A stretch of DNA of 64,000 nucleotides from Maricaulis sp. (GCF_017643475.1 NZ_JAEPNI010000001.1:496001-560000); one strand, 5' to 3'; positions 54,532 to 63,987 are shown, counted from the first letter of the stretch. Translations and numbers: made by a program. The notes: generated by a model from the letters alone, not told the origin.

Positions 54532-55868
54532 TCCGCCGGCTCCATTTGCGCGCCCAGGGACAGCATGTGATCCAGAAAGTCCGGATAGCTGGTTGCGATC
54601 ATGCTGGCATCATCAATGGTCACCGCTTCCTCTGCGATCAGGCCCAGAACAAGGGCGCTCATGGCGATGCGGTGGTCGTGATGGGTGATGACATGGCCGC
54701 CGCCCGGGACGTCTCCGCCCGTGCCGACAACATCCAAACCGTCATCGCGAATGATTGTCTCGACGCCATTGGCTGTCAGAAGGTCCGACGTGCCCATCAG
54801 GCGATCGCTCTCCTTGGCCCGCAGTTCCGCCAGACCGTTCATGCGTGTCACGCCGTCGGCGGCCGCGGCAGCAACGCCCAGGATCGGGTATTCATCGATC
54901 ATCGAGGGTGCACGCTCTTCGGGAACACTGAGGCCGTTAAGCTTGGAATAGCGTGCGCGAATATCGATGGTCTTTTCACCAGCCATGACCTGCGCAGGCG
55001 TGATTGTCAGGTCCGCACCCATCTCCTTGAGCGTGGTGTAAAGCCCGGTGCGCGCCGTATTATCCATCACGCCGCGCAGGGTGACGTCGGAACCCGGGGT
55101 GATCAGCGCGGCGACAACCGCGAAGGCTGCAGAGCTTGGATCGCCGGGTACACGGAGCGGCGTGGCGCTGAGTTTCTGTTCGCCTGGCAGGGAGATGGTC
55201 CAGCCGCTATCAACGTCCTCGATCGAGATCTCGGCGCCAAACAGCCTCAGCATGGTCTCGGTATGATCGCGGGTCGGGGTTGGCTCGTGGATCACCGTGG
55301 TGCCTCGCGCGCCCAGCCCGGCCAGTAACAGGGCAGACTTTACCTGCGCGGAGGCAACGGGCGGCGTATAGGAAATCGCATCGAGCGGTGCGGATTCGAC
55401 GGTGACAGGCAGGCGACCTTCGGTGGTGGTGACATCAGCGCCCATTTCGGACAATGGATCCGTCACCCGGCGCATCGGCCGCCCTGTGAGGCTTTCATCG
55501 CCGACAAAACGCGCCGTTGCACCGGTTCCGGCGACGACACCCATCATCAGTCGCGCACCTGTTCCGGAGTTGCCGAAGTCGAGATCCTGCGCAGGTGATT
55601 CGAATTTTCCGCCGAGTCCGGTGACCGACCAGCGATTTTTCCCGAGATTTTTTACATCAGCGCCTAAAGCTGCAATTGCCTTGGCTGTATTGATGACATC
55701 CTCGCTCTCCAGCAAACCCTCGATCTGGGTGTTACCGTTAGCAAGTCCCCCAAATATAAGGGATCTGTGCGAAATGGACTTGTCGCCAGGCGCAGCGAAA
55801 TCGCCATGCAGCGGCTTTGAGCGAGAGGCAGAAAAAGGGCCTTGCAGAGTGGGAGAATTTTGGGGCAT
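54528..55868 (-). CDS. aroA: 3-phosphoshikimate 1-carboxyvinyltransferase (EPSP synthase)
   Basis: The 446-residue enzyme has PGDKSISHRSLIFGGLA at the start, DFGNSGTGARLMMGV, SALLLAGLGARG and LAELRAKESDRL, the class II-like EPSP synthase set. It makes EPSP for aromatic amino acids. The GDKSISHR and NSGTGARL pattern resembles glyphosate-tolerant class II enzymes (for example CP4 type); this is similarity, not a measured property. ATG 55868 is used; a GTG four codons earlier is also in frame and neither has a strong Shine-Dalgarno. Confidence 0.95.
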   Translation of the reverse strand: MPQNSPTLQGPFSASRSKPLHGDFAAPGDKSISHRSLIFGGLANGNTQIEGLLESEDVINTAKAIAALGADVKNLGKNRWSVTGLGGKFESPAQDLDFGNSGTGARLMMGVVAGTGATARFVGDESLTGRPMRRVTDPLSEMGADVTTTEGRLPVTVESAPLDAISYTPPVASAQVKSALLLAGLGARGTTVIHEPTPTRDHTETMLRLFGAEISIEDVDSGWTISLPGEQKLSATPLRVPGDPSSAAFAVVAALITPGSDVTLRGVMDNTARTGLYTTLKEMGADLTITPAQVMAGEKTIDIRARYSKLNGLSVPEERAPSMIDEYPILGVAAAAADGVTRMNGLAELRAKESDRLMGTSDLLTANGVETIIRDDGLDVVGTGGDVPGGGHVITHHDHRIAMSALVLGLIAEEAVTIDDASMIATSYPDFLDHMLSLGAQMEPAE

Positions 55869-55978
55869 CAAGAAAAACACAAGGATTAGGGTGACATCAC
55901 GGTGATCGGGTTTTGACAGAGCGCGGTGATCGTGGCAACGGGACCCGCCGAAACGAATAGTGGTTGTGAAGGGAAGTC

Positions 55979-56422
55979 ATGGCCAAAGCTGATCTTGGAA
56001 CCAAGCGCACCTGTCCTAGCTGCGCTGCCAAATTTTATGACCTGGGCCGCCAACCTGCGCGTTGCCCGAAATGTGAGCATGAGTTCGATCCGGAAGCTCT
56101 GGAGCCGAAACTGCCGGTAGCGGATGATCCGAAACCGGAAGAGGCCGAGGAGAAGAAGGGCAAGGAAGCCGACGAACAGGACGGTTTCGAGGACGAGGCT
56201 GACGATACGCCTGAAGTCGATGAGGCTGCCAATGAGGCACCTGATTCCGATGAGGACGACAATGAGGACGGATCCGGCCTCAGTGACGACATCGGGGATG
56301 ACTTCGAGTCCGAGGATGATCTCGAGGACGATGATGAGGACGACAACACCAAAGTCCTTATCGACGAGGAAGACGACGAGGATTTCGGCGACTTCAACAT
56401 CGAGAAAGACGAAGATCTCTGA
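55979..56422 (+). CDS. TIGR02300 (FYDLN acid) family protein
   Basis: The 147-residue protein has an N-terminal zinc ribbon: TCPSC (Cys12, Cys15), FYDLGRQPARCPKC (Cys29, Cys32), the family name motif FYDL. Residues 45-147 are extremely acidic (runs of Asp/Glu: DDLEDDDEDDNT). This layout is conserved in Alphaproteobacteria, with unknown role, possibly in rRNA or nucleic-acid transactions. Divergent from aroA and just upstream of tRNA-Ala. Confidence 0.92.
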   Translation: MAKADLGTKRTCPSCAAKFYDLGRQPARCPKCEHEFDPEALEPKLPVADDPKPEEAEEKKGKEADEQDGFEDEADDTPEVDEAANEAPDSDEDDNEDGSGLSDDIGDDFESEDDLEDDDEDDNTKVLIDEEDDEDFGDFNIEKDEDL

Positions 56423-56525
56423 TCTTCTGCAGTAAGGGGCGCAACGGGCTCTTGATCCGGACACGATCCGGGACTAGGTTCCGCGCCTCTTGGCCGCTGA
56501 CCCCAATGCGGCCATCCCGAGTTTC

Positions 56526-56601
<76 letters not shown>

Positions 56602-56607
56602 TTATCG

Positions 56608-56637
56608 AAAACCCCGCCGGAAACGGCGGGGTTTTTT
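56608..56637 (+). terminator. Intrinsic terminator after tRNA-Ala
   Basis: Perfect stem AACCCCGCCG / CGGCGGGGTT with loop GAAA, followed by T6. Confidence 0.92.
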
Positions 56638-56655
56638 GATCTGGGAGTTTCCCTG

Positions 56656-56703
56656 TCCTCGCCCCTGATGGGCGAGGTGCCCCGAAGGGGCGGAGTAGGT
56701 GGG
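56656..56703. repeat. Dispersed intergenic repeat, copy 2
   Basis: CTCGCCC-CTGAT-GGGCGAG is followed by GAGGTGCCCCGAAGGGGCG and GGAGTAGGTGGG. The core is almost identical to the minus strand of 49614-49714. A separate GCGTC-GCAA-GACGC hairpin follows. Confidence 0.6.
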
Positions 56704-56752
56704 CGTCGCAAGACGCCATAGAAAGCCCTCCTTGGATTTCTAATCGTACCCG

Positions 56753-57649
56753 CTAGAGCCTCTCAAGATACTGCGCGGACCGCTGCTCCGCTTCGGTCAA
56801 CTGGGCTTCTTCGAGTTGGTCTTCGATGCTGGCGGCGCTTTCGGCGGCTTCCAGGTCACCGAGAATGGCAGCGGTATAGAGCAGGGCGAGGGCCTCGATC
56901 TGATCGACCTCCCCGCCGTCACCTTCCAGCATTGCCTGCGCGAGTGCGGCCATGCAGAGGCTGTCGCCGCCATTGGCCCCGGCCTGCCAGAAGGCCCGCG
57001 CAGCGACCGGGTCAGCCTCGCCTTCCATTCCGGTCATGGATCCGATGCCGAGAATATAATTGGCGCCGGCCAGGGAGGAGTCGGCCGCAAGGGCGGACCG
57101 AGCGGCAGCCAGGGCCCCGTTGGTGTCCTCGATGGCCTCCGGGCCGAACATCAGGGCTTCAGCGAGGCGCAGCTGGGCGAAGGCGCCCACATCATTGCGG
57201 GTGGAAAGCTGGCGATAGATCGCAAGTCCCCCCTCTGCCTCGCCCTCATAGTCATAGATAAGCAGATCGGCCAGATCGAGGCCGGCACTGGTGTTCTGGC
57301 CTTGCCAGGCGAGTTCAAAGAAGGCGCGGGCTCGGTCGAGCTCGGCATTCGTGCCGATGCCGTCGCGATAGACCAGACCCAGTACGTGATTGGCTTCTGC
57401 CAGCCCTGCATCGGCTGCCTGGACCAGCCAGTAGCGACCAATGGCGTAGTCCGGATCTCCACTGTCGGGAAAGGTCAGCGCATAGCCATAGCCAAAAGCT
57501 GCCGATGTGTCGCCAGCTTCCGCGGCGAGGCGTAGGTCGTCGATATTGTCCTGTGCGTACGTGGTCGAGCTCGAGTTGGCTAGGGCGACGGCCGGGGCAG
57601 GAGAGACGAGCAAGGTCGCAGAAATGACAAGTGTGGCGAGGCGCAACAT
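56753..57649 (-). CDS. Exported Sel1-repeat protein
   Basis: The 298-residue protein has a Sec signal peptide (MLRLATLVISATLLVSPAPA, cleavage after ALA) and Sel1-like repeats: DLRLAAEAGDTSAAFGYGYAL, AIGRYWLVQAADAGLAEANHVLGLVY and a later AARAFWQAGANGGDSLCMAALA, each about 36 residues. Sel1 repeats are protein-binding helical units often found in periplasmic or membrane signalling. Partner unknown. Confidence 0.85.
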   Translation of the reverse strand: MLRLATLVISATLLVSPAPAVALANSSSTTYAQDNIDDLRLAAEAGDTSAAFGYGYALTFPDSGDPDYAIGRYWLVQAADAGLAEANHVLGLVYRDGIGTNAELDRARAFFELAWQGQNTSAGLDLADLLIYDYEGEAEGGLAIYRQLSTRNDVGAFAQLRLAEALMFGPEAIEDTNGALAAARSALAADSSLAGANYILGIGSMTGMEGEADPVAARAFWQAGANGGDSLCMAALAQAMLEGDGGEVDQIEALALLYTAAILGDLEAAESAASIEDQLEEAQLTEAEQRSAQYLERL

Positions 57650-57711
57650 GTGGGTCTCCGGAGACTGTTTCCCCGCAGCATGCCGATCCTAGCTGAATGT
57701 GCGATGAGCGC

Positions 57712-58176
57712 TTACGCAGCGTCTGTGGCAGGCTCGCCCGTGAGGACGGCGAAGATGGCATCCAAGTTCGGCGCGGCGCGCAGGCGCTGGCGGATATCTT
57801 CACGGCGCAACATGCGTGAAACACGTGCCAGGGCCTTGAGGTGCTCGGCGCCGGCATCTTCCGGGGCGAGCAGCATGAAGATCAGGTCCGCCGGACGTCC
57901 GTCGATCGACTCAAAGTCGACCGGCGAACGCAGGCGGGCAAAAAAGCCCTGCACCCGTTCATTCCCACGAATGCGTGCATGAGGAATGGCGACGCCCTGT
58001 CCCACGCCGGTCGAGCCGAGACGTTCGCGCTGAAGAACGGCGTCAAAAATCGTACGCGCGTTCAGCCCGGTGGTCTCTGCAGCCAACTCGGCGAGAGATT
58101 GTAGAACTTGCTTTCGGCTCGATGCCCCCAAATCAAGGATGACACCGTCGCCGGGAATGAGATCTGCTAACGCCAT
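57712..58176 (-). CDS. ptsN: PTS system nitrogen regulatory EIIA (PtsN)
   Basis: The 154-residue EIIA-Ntr/fructose-type domain has the phosphorylated His66 in GVAIPHARIRG and the family LTDLI-like start LADLIPGDG. It follows the lpt-rpoN-hpf genes in the classical order and regulates potassium, nitrogen and other processes by protein binding. It probably receives phosphate from the HPr at 28698. Confidence 0.92.
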   Translation of the reverse strand: MALADLIPGDGVILDLGASSRKQVLQSLAELAAETTGLNARTIFDAVLQRERLGSTGVGQGVAIPHARIRGNERVQGFFARLRSPVDFESIDGRPADLIFMLLAPEDAGAEHLKALARVSRMLRREDIRQRLRAAPNLDAIFAVLTGEPATDAA

Positions 58177-58192
58177 TGATAACTTCTGGTGT

Positions 58193-58810
58193 TTACGCGG
58201 TTTCTTTCCGCTCGGCTCGTGACGGGTCTACCCACCCAATGTTTCCATCAGGCCGTCGGTAGACGATGTTGACCCCCCCGTTTGCAGCATTCTTGAACAG
58301 CAGAAACGGCGAGTCTGCCGCGTCCAGTTCCAGAGATGCCATGCCCACAGTCATCGTGCGGACTTCACCGGGCTTTTCCGCGATCACTATCGGTTCCGGA
58401 GAACCGTTCGCTGCCGGCAGGCTGTCGTCTTCATCGTCGTCAGAGAAGCTGTCACGCATCCCCTTGAGAACGACGAAAGGAAGACTTTCGCCAGGTAGCT
58501 CGGACTTATTATCAGCGTGGTGGTTCTTCAGCTTGCGCTTGTAGCGGCGCAATCGCTTCTCCAGCTTGATCATGGTGTCGTCTGCCGCCTTGTAGGCGTC
58601 ATCCGCTTCTCCATGGGCCTGGAGCATTACGCCGGACGGCAGATGCAAGGAACAGTCGACCCGAAAACCGACCCCCTCGCGTGCGATGGCTACATAAGCC
58701 TCGCCCGGGCGATTGAAGTATTTAGAGACCCCGTCCTCGACACGTCCGAGAATTTGTTCCCGAAGTACGTCGCTGACGTCGATGCCTTTGCTGACAACTT
58801 GTGTATGCAT
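58193..58810 (-). CDS. hpf: Ribosome hibernation-promoting factor, long form
   Basis: The 205-residue protein has the N-terminal HPF/YfiA domain (VVSKGIDVSDVLREQILGRV, with AYVAIAREGVGFRVDCSLHL) and a C-terminal dimerisation domain (FLLFKNAANGGVNIVYRRPD) typical of long HPF, which dimerises 70S ribosomes. A disordered linker (SFSDDDEDDSL) joins them. GGAAGG five bases before ATG 58810 supports the start; an upstream ATG at 58831 is in frame. Confidence 0.93.
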   Translation of the reverse strand: MHTQVVSKGIDVSDVLREQILGRVEDGVSKYFNRPGEAYVAIAREGVGFRVDCSLHLPSGVMLQAHGEADDAYKAADDTMIKLEKRLRRYKRKLKNHHADNKSELPGESLPFVVLKGMRDSFSDDDEDDSLPAANGSPEPIVIAEKPGEVRTMTVGMASLELDAADSPFLLFKNAANGGVNIVYRRPDGNIGWVDPSRAERKETA

Positions 58811-58988
58811 GCGCTCCTTCCCGCTGGCCATTCACCAGCATGTGAGGCGTTTCCGAACTGCTCCGCCCCTTGGAAAGCGGGCGGAACCTAGTCGCGGGCG
58901 GACCCAAGAGTCAATCTTGAAGTTCGTAACGAATCGCACGGACGCATGGGTGCGCTTCGTCCCGCGAGGCGCTCATTTGCAGCAGACC

Positions 58989-60494
58989 CTAACCGGCGCG
59001 CTTGAGAATGCGTCGGCGCTGGACCGAAGAGGGTATGTTGAGCGCCTCCCTGTATTTGGCCACAGTCCGGCGTGCAATTTCAATCCCTTCGTCACGAAGA
59101 AGTTCAACAAGCTTGTCGTCGGATAGCACGTCAGCCAAGGTTTCCTGGCCGATCAGCGTCTTGATCCTGTGACGAACTGCCTCAGCAGAATGGGCTTCTC
59201 CGCCCCCGGCGGACGGGATGGCGGAGGTGAAGAAATACTTCAGCTCAAACATTCCGCGGGGTGTGGAAACAAACTTGTTGGACGTCACCCGGCTGACTGT
59301 GGACTCGTGCATGCCGATCGCATCAGCCACCGTCTTCAGGTTCAGCGGGCGCAGATAGGCCACGCCGTGAGCCAGGAACATGTCCTGCTGGCGGACGATC
59401 TCGCTGGCGACTTTCAGGATGGTGCGCGCGCGCTGATCCAGGCTTTTCACCAGCCAGGAGGCGTTCTGGCTGCATTCAGTGATGAAGTTCTTTTCGTTCT
59501 CGGTGCGAGCCGCCGTCTGGACCTCGTTGTAATATCGATTGTTGACCAGCACGCGCGGCAGAGTTTCCGAGTTTAGCTCCACCTGCCACAGACCATCGGG
59601 CGCCTGGCGGATGAAGACATCCGGTTCCACTGCCCGGGCTGAGTCATGACCGAAGGCCATGCCCGGCTTTGGCGTCAGCTCGCGGATCTCACCGATCATG
59701 TCGTCGAGGTCCTCGTTGTCGACACCGCAGAGCGATTTCAGAGCGTCGTATTCATGCCGTGCCAGGCGTTCCAGATTGTCCAGCAGGGTCGCCATGGCCG
59801 GGTCGAGGCGATCTTTTTCGCGCAGTTGCAGGGCCAGGCACTCGCCGAGATCGCGGGCCATGACGCCGGCAGGCTCAAAGCTCTGGGTCATTTCCAGCAC
59901 AGCTTCGATGCGCGCGCGTTCCAGGCCGAGACGTGTGGCGATCTCGCTCATGTCGGAGCGCAAATAGCCGTCCTCGTCAGCCAGATCGATCAGGTGGGCT
60001 CCGATCATGCGGTCAATCGGGTCATTCGTGGCGGTAGCGAGCTGGTCATGCAGGTGTTCGGCAAGGGAGATCTCGCGCGATGAATTGGCGATCGCGTCAT
60101 ATTCCTCGCTGGCGGGACCAGCGCCGCCATTGCCCCAGCTGCCGCCCTGGCCGACAGCGTCAGCAGGCGTGCTCGAGGAAACACCGGACAGATCCGCCTT
60201 GGAATCATCGATGTGCAGGACATCCGAATCGGCATCGATCGATTCGTTTGCATCCGCAGATGGAGCGGACAGTTCCAGCTCCTGTGGCTCGCCCTCACCT
60301 TCCTGGCGCGGTGATTCGGCACTTTCCGAACTCTCGTCGCGTTCCAGCAGCGGATTGCGTTCCAGCTCGCCCTCGACGAACTCGGCAAGCTCCACATTTG
60401 ATAGCTGTAGCAGCTTAATGGCCTGCTGGAGCTGTGGCGTCATCACCAGGGACTGGCCCTGGCGCATATCCAGCTTCTGCATTATTCCAGCCAT
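58989..60494 (-). CDS. rpoN: RNA polymerase sigma-54 factor
   Basis: The 501-residue sigma factor has the N-terminal Gln-rich activator region (LVMTPQLQQAIKLLQLS), an acidic linker (about 55-120), the core-binding domain, the HTH (MHESTVSRVTSNKF) and the RpoN box ARRTVAKYRE. It is in the classical lptB-rpoN-hpf-ptsN neighbourhood. It would drive flagellar, nitrogen and stalk-type genes. Confidence 0.96.
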   Translation of the reverse strand: MAGIMQKLDMRQGQSLVMTPQLQQAIKLLQLSNVELAEFVEGELERNPLLERDESSESAESPRQEGEGEPQELELSAPSADANESIDADSDVLHIDDSKADLSGVSSSTPADAVGQGGSWGNGGAGPASEEYDAIANSSREISLAEHLHDQLATATNDPIDRMIGAHLIDLADEDGYLRSDMSEIATRLGLERARIEAVLEMTQSFEPAGVMARDLGECLALQLREKDRLDPAMATLLDNLERLARHEYDALKSLCGVDNEDLDDMIGEIRELTPKPGMAFGHDSARAVEPDVFIRQAPDGLWQVELNSETLPRVLVNNRYYNEVQTAARTENEKNFITECSQNASWLVKSLDQRARTILKVASEIVRQQDMFLAHGVAYLRPLNLKTVADAIGMHESTVSRVTSNKFVSTPRGMFELKYFFTSAIPSAGGGEAHSAEAVRHRIKTLIGQETLADVLSDDKLVELLRDEGIEIARRTVAKYREALNIPSSVQRRRILKRAG

Positions 60495-60531
60495 GAAAAC
60501 CTCTGTTTGGTACGTTTCCTGCAGAGGTTAA

Positions 60532-61296
60532 TCAGGAAAAGCTTTCTCCGAGATAAACGCGCTTCACATCGGGGTCGGAGCGGATAGCTTCCGGGGAGCC
60601 TTCGAACAGCACTTCACCATCATAGATAATGGTAGCCCTGTCAGTGATTTCCAGCGTTTCGCGGACGTTGTGATCGGTGATCAGAATGCCGATTCCACGA
60701 TCTTTCAGAAAGCGGATCAGGTCACGAATATCGGCGATGGCCAGCGGGTCGATGCCTGCAAATGGCTCATCGAGCAGCATGAAGGAGGGGCGAGTTGCCA
60801 GCGCGCGGGCGATCTCCACACGGCGGCGCTCACCGCCCGAGAGGGAGGGCGCGCGCGCGTGGCGCAGATGCGAGATGCGCAACTCCTCGAGCAATTGCTC
60901 GACCAGGTCCATGCGTTTTTCACGGTCCTTCTCGACGATCTCGGCGACGGCCAGGATGTTCTGCTCGACGCTCATGCCGTGAAAGATGGATTTCTCTTGT
61001 GGCAGATAGCCGATGCCCAGGCGTGCGCGCTGGTACATGGGCAGACGGGTGATGTCTTCGCCATCCAGCAGGATCTTGCCGTAATCGGCTTCGACCAGGC
61101 CGGTAATCATGTAGAAGCAGGTGGTCTTGCCAGCGCCGTTCGGGCCGAGCAGGCCGGCCACCTCGCCGCGCTGCAGGGTCAGGGACACGCCCTTGACGAC
61201 CGGGCGCTTGGCATAGGCCTTGCCGATCTTCTCTACCGTCAAACCGGAAATGCTCGTGGGCGTCTCGACGACGCGTTCGGGGGTCATAACATCCAT
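60532..61296 (-). CDS. lptB: LPS export ABC transporter ATP-binding protein LptB
   Basis: The 254-residue ATPase has Walker A LLGPNGAGKTTCFYMI (Lys57), Q-loop GYLPQEKSIF, signature LSGGERRRVEIARAL, Walker B FMLLDEPFAGIDP and the switch His in ITDHNVRETL. With LptF/G it powers LPS transport. Start could be ATG 61296 or ATG 61287. It follows lptA by 18 bases. Confidence 0.96.
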   Translation of the reverse strand: MDVMTPERVVETPTSISGLTVEKIGKAYAKRPVVKGVSLTLQRGEVAGLLGPNGAGKTTCFYMITGLVEADYGKILLDGEDITRLPMYQRARLGIGYLPQEKSIFHGMSVEQNILAVAEIVEKDREKRMDLVEQLLEELRISHLRHARAPSLSGGERRRVEIARALATRPSFMLLDEPFAGIDPLAIADIRDLIRFLKDRGIGILITDHNVRETLEITDRATIIYDGEVLFEGSPEAIRSDPDVKRVYLGESFS

Positions 61297-61314
61297 TGAA
61301 GAAGTATCCCGGCC

Positions 61315-61836
61315 CTAGTTTCCGTCCGTTTCCTCGTCTTCGGCGGGAACGAGTACGGCGCGCACGCGCTGGCCGTCACCCTGCTCGCCGAAGCGGGAAT
61401 TGCCGCTGACCAGGTCGTTTTCAAAAAAGGTTGTGGTGACTGTGTTGTCGCCCTGGCGAATGACGACATCGCCCGTCAGGGTGATGGTTTCCGCGGCCAG
61501 GCTGTAGACACCGCGATCACCGCGCGCAGTCTGTTCCGGCGTGATGTAGAAAACGTCGGTTGTCGCCACGATACGGTCGATATCACCCCAGCCATTAGAG
61601 CCACCGGCACCGGTGCCGGTGTAATAGACGTCGATGCGGGCCGCGCGCAGAGCGCTGTCGCCCTGAACTGCGTTGACATTGCCGCGCCAGACGATGCGAT
61701 GTTCTGCGTCCAGCACCTCGACATGGTCCGCCTCGATGTCCAGCGGCAGGCTGGAATTGCCGATTTGCGCCAGTGCCGGAGCCGTTGGCAGCACCAGAGC
61801 GGCGGCCATCAGTGCCATCAAAACCATGGTACGCAT
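61315..61836 (-). CDS. lptA: LPS transport periplasmic protein LptA
   Basis: The 173-residue protein has a Sec signal (LMALMAAALVLPTAPALAQ) and the OstA-like beta-jellyroll pattern: PLDIEADHVEVLDAEHRIVW, GNVNAVQGDSALRAARIDVYY and later DVVIRQGDNTVTTTFFENDL. It bridges LptC to LptD in the periplasm. Start shares bases with the lptC stop (TGATG). Confidence 0.92.
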   Translation of the reverse strand: MRTMVLMALMAAALVLPTAPALAQIGNSSLPLDIEADHVEVLDAEHRIVWRGNVNAVQGDSALRAARIDVYYTGTGAGGSNGWGDIDRIVATTDVFYITPEQTARGDRGVYSLAAETITLTGDVVIRQGDNTVTTTFFENDLVSGNSRFGEQGDGQRVRAVLVPAEDEETDGN

Positions 61837-62534
61837 CAGTTTCCGTCTCCGTCAGTCTCGGTGCGAGTGCGATCTTGTACGATACGAGCGCGCACACGTC
61901 CTTCGAAAATCACACGATCCCCGCCATCATGTATCTCAAACCGGTCCGCACGGATCCGGCCCATCGGTCCATCGCCATCTACTGGCAGTTCTCCGACCAC
62001 ACGTTCTTCCCGCAGGAATACGCGGGCGTGGTCGGTGGCAAAGCTGTAGCCTTCAGCCGTATTCAGATTGACCGCGGTGTTAAGGTCAATGATGCGGTTG
62101 GACGGATCGTAGATGCCTGTCTCGGCCAGCACTTGAGAGCCGATGCCACCGCCAGTCAGAAGGTCGTATTCCAGGCGCGGTTGTTCCAGGTCGGTCAGTC
62201 CGATGGTGCTGTCGCTGCGCCGGATGGCTGAGTCTGCGGTCACCGTATAAGGCGTCAGGTTCTCGTCCCGACCGGTGAAGCGCGGGTTGAGCATGCGAAC
62301 ATCCGTGCTTACGGCTTCTGTCGTTTCAACGCTGCTGCCTCGATTGCCAAAGAACATCTGGGCAATGACCAACAGTGTGATGGCGGACGCGGCACTGGCA
62401 AAAACGATCCGCAGCAGGTTCACAAAAGCGGTTCGACGCCGCGCCGCATTCAGGGTCAGCGCGCGCCGGGGTTCCCAGTTTCCGTGATGTGTCGGCTGCA
62501 GGGCTTCCAGGCCCTGCGCGGCACTCGCAGTCAT
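61836..62534 (-). CDS. lptC: LPS export protein LptC
   Basis: The 232-residue protein has one N-terminal membrane segment (about 42-62: LRIVFASAASAITLLVIAQM) and a periplasmic LptC domain: MLNPRFTGRDENLTPYTVTA, then LTDLEQPRLEYDL and the GMGRIRADRFEIHDGGDRVIF-like ending. It anchors the Lpt bridge in the inner membrane. ATG 62534 follows a weak CAGGTG; GTG 62537 is the other option. First of the lptC-lptA-lptB group. Confidence 0.9.
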   Translation of the reverse strand: MTASAAQGLEALQPTHHGNWEPRRALTLNAARRRTAFVNLLRIVFASAASAITLLVIAQMFFGNRGSSVETTEAVSTDVRMLNPRFTGRDENLTPYTVTADSAIRRSDSTIGLTDLEQPRLEYDLLTGGGIGSQVLAETGIYDPSNRIIDLNTAVNLNTAEGYSFATDHARVFLREERVVGELPVDGDGPMGRIRADRFEIHDGGDRVIFEGRVRARIVQDRTRTETDGDGN

Positions 62535-62618
62535 CACCTGATCACTTTCAATTTGGCGCTTGGTAACTCACCTGTTCACTAAGACCAGCCTTTGCGGGCC
62601 TTTTCAAGGCGAGCGGCG

Positions 62619-63233
62619 TTAGGAATGTGCGAAGATATCGGTTTCCGGCCAGCCCATCAGGTCCAGTGCTGCACGGGTCGGCAGGAAATCGAAACAGGCG
62701 CGGGCGAGATCCATGCGATCCTCGCGTGTCAGCATGGCGGACAGGCGGTCGCGCAGCTTGTGCAGGTGGAGGACATCCGACGCCGCGTATTCCAGCTGTG
62801 CCGGGGAGAGAGTTTCCGCACCCCAGTCAGAGCTTTGCTGCTGCTTGTTCATGTCAGCGCCGACGAGTTCGCGGGTGACGTCCTTCAGGCCGTGGCGATC
62901 CGTATAGGTGCGCACAAGCTTGGAGGCGATCTTGGTGCAGAAGACCGGGGTCATCGTCACGCCGAGATATTTGGCGATCATCGCCACGTCGAAACGGGCG
63001 AAATGCAGGATCTTCTCGACCTCAGGGTCCGCTAGCAGGCGTTTCAGGTTCGGGCAGTTATAGGACGAGCGGTCCATCTGGACGATGTGGGCATCACCAT
63101 CACCGGCGGAAATCTGTACGACACACAGCTGGTCACGCACGAGCGACAGGCCCTGGGTCTCGGTATCAATGGCAATAAGCGGCCCCAGTTCGAGGCCGTC
63201 GGGCAGGTCGCCCTTGTGGTAGTGGATGGTCAT
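62619..63233 (-). CDS. rnd: Ribonuclease D-type 3'-5' exonuclease (short form)
   Basis: The 204-residue DEDDy exonuclease has IAIDTETQGLSLVRDQLCVVQI (Asp23, Glu25), HFARFDVAMIAKYLGV, the region HGLKDVTREL and the Tyr-containing YAASDVLHLHKL. It lacks the C-terminal HRDC domains of E. coli RNase D, as usual for the short alphaproteobacterial form. It trims tRNA or other RNA 3' ends. Confidence 0.92.
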   Translation of the reverse strand: MTIHYHKGDLPDGLELGPLIAIDTETQGLSLVRDQLCVVQISAGDGDAHIVQMDRSSYNCPNLKRLLADPEVEKILHFARFDVAMIAKYLGVTMTPVFCTKIASKLVRTYTDRHGLKDVTRELVGADMNKQQQSSDWGAETLSPAQLEYAASDVLHLHKLRDRLSAMLTREDRMDLARACFDFLPTRAALDLMGWPETDIFAHS

Positions 63234-63384
63234 TACTCGATCCTTGTCTGAACAGCCGTCCTAACCTTCCGGGGAAAAATGGGCAATGCCGCTTGCCGCT
63301 TTGCTGCTTTTTGAGAAGGGCGAGGGCATCAAGTCTTGCGGTCAAAACGGAGGGCGGCCGACGTGCGAGGTGTACGGGGCAGTC

Positions 63385-63761
63385 ATGGCGTTCGACATTA
63401 CGGACATACAGGAGAAGCGTCTCCTGGTCATCGAGCACTGGGAAAGTGCCGCCAATGAAGTTGTGGTCGAGGCGTCTATCAAGATGGGCGCGCGTGTGGT
63501 CGAGCCGGTGTTCAGGCGTATTCTCATCGATGTGCCAAAAGCGTGGTCGAATTCGATCTGGACACTCTGGTCGAGAATAATCGAGACTTCATGGCGCTGA
63601 CCGCTGACGATGCGCATCTTGCCTACGCCATGCATCCGACTCGTCACCGGGAACAAGCCGCTGCGATCTGCGGTGTTGCCGAGCGGGAGGATTTCGCTCT
63701 GTGCATCGACTTTGATCGCGAAGCGGCGCTTGCCTGGTTAATGGAGCAGCCGGTCGAATAG
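63385..63761 (+). pseudogene. Frameshifted gene of unknown family (two overlapping frames)
   Basis: Two plus-strand frames join into one sensible protein. The first (ATG 63385 to TGA 63600) reads MAFDITDIQEKRLLVIEHWE and continues to FRRILIDVPKA; the second (open through 63543 to TAG 63761) reads VVEFDLDTLVENNRDFMAL and runs to the end DREAALAWLMEQPVE. The first frame after the join loses its pattern. Adding one A to the AAAA run at 63537-63540 gives DVPKSVVEFDLD with a continuous product of about 125 residues. So it is a one-base loss, either real or a sequencing error. The product looks like a small soluble STAS/SpoIIAA-like protein, but this family call is weak. Confidence 0.65.
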
Positions 63762-63987
63762 CGTCCGTTTATGACGACGTTTCTGTGACGTTCGCTGAAA
63801 AAATCAATATTTCTACATTTCGAGTATGCCCAAAATACAGGCGCTTTTTATTTATAAAACAGTCTTTTGGTATACATTCATGCGGTCTATTAATTGCACA
63901 GTATACGGACTTTACTTTCGCGATATTTGCTTGTTACAATAGTGTCACATTCAACGATGCACCTGTTCACATTCAGGAGGGTGAAGC
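63762..63987 (+). promoter_or_regulatory. AT-rich leader and promoter region of the last gene
   Basis: This 226-base stretch is much AT-richer than the rest of the window. It includes TTTACT (63911-63916) and TACAAT (63935-63940), an 18-base-spaced -35/-10 pair that fits a housekeeping promoter, and several A/T runs. An open frame through it lacks a ribosome-binding site and is not accepted as a gene. It serves the gene starting at 63988. Confidence 0.5.
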
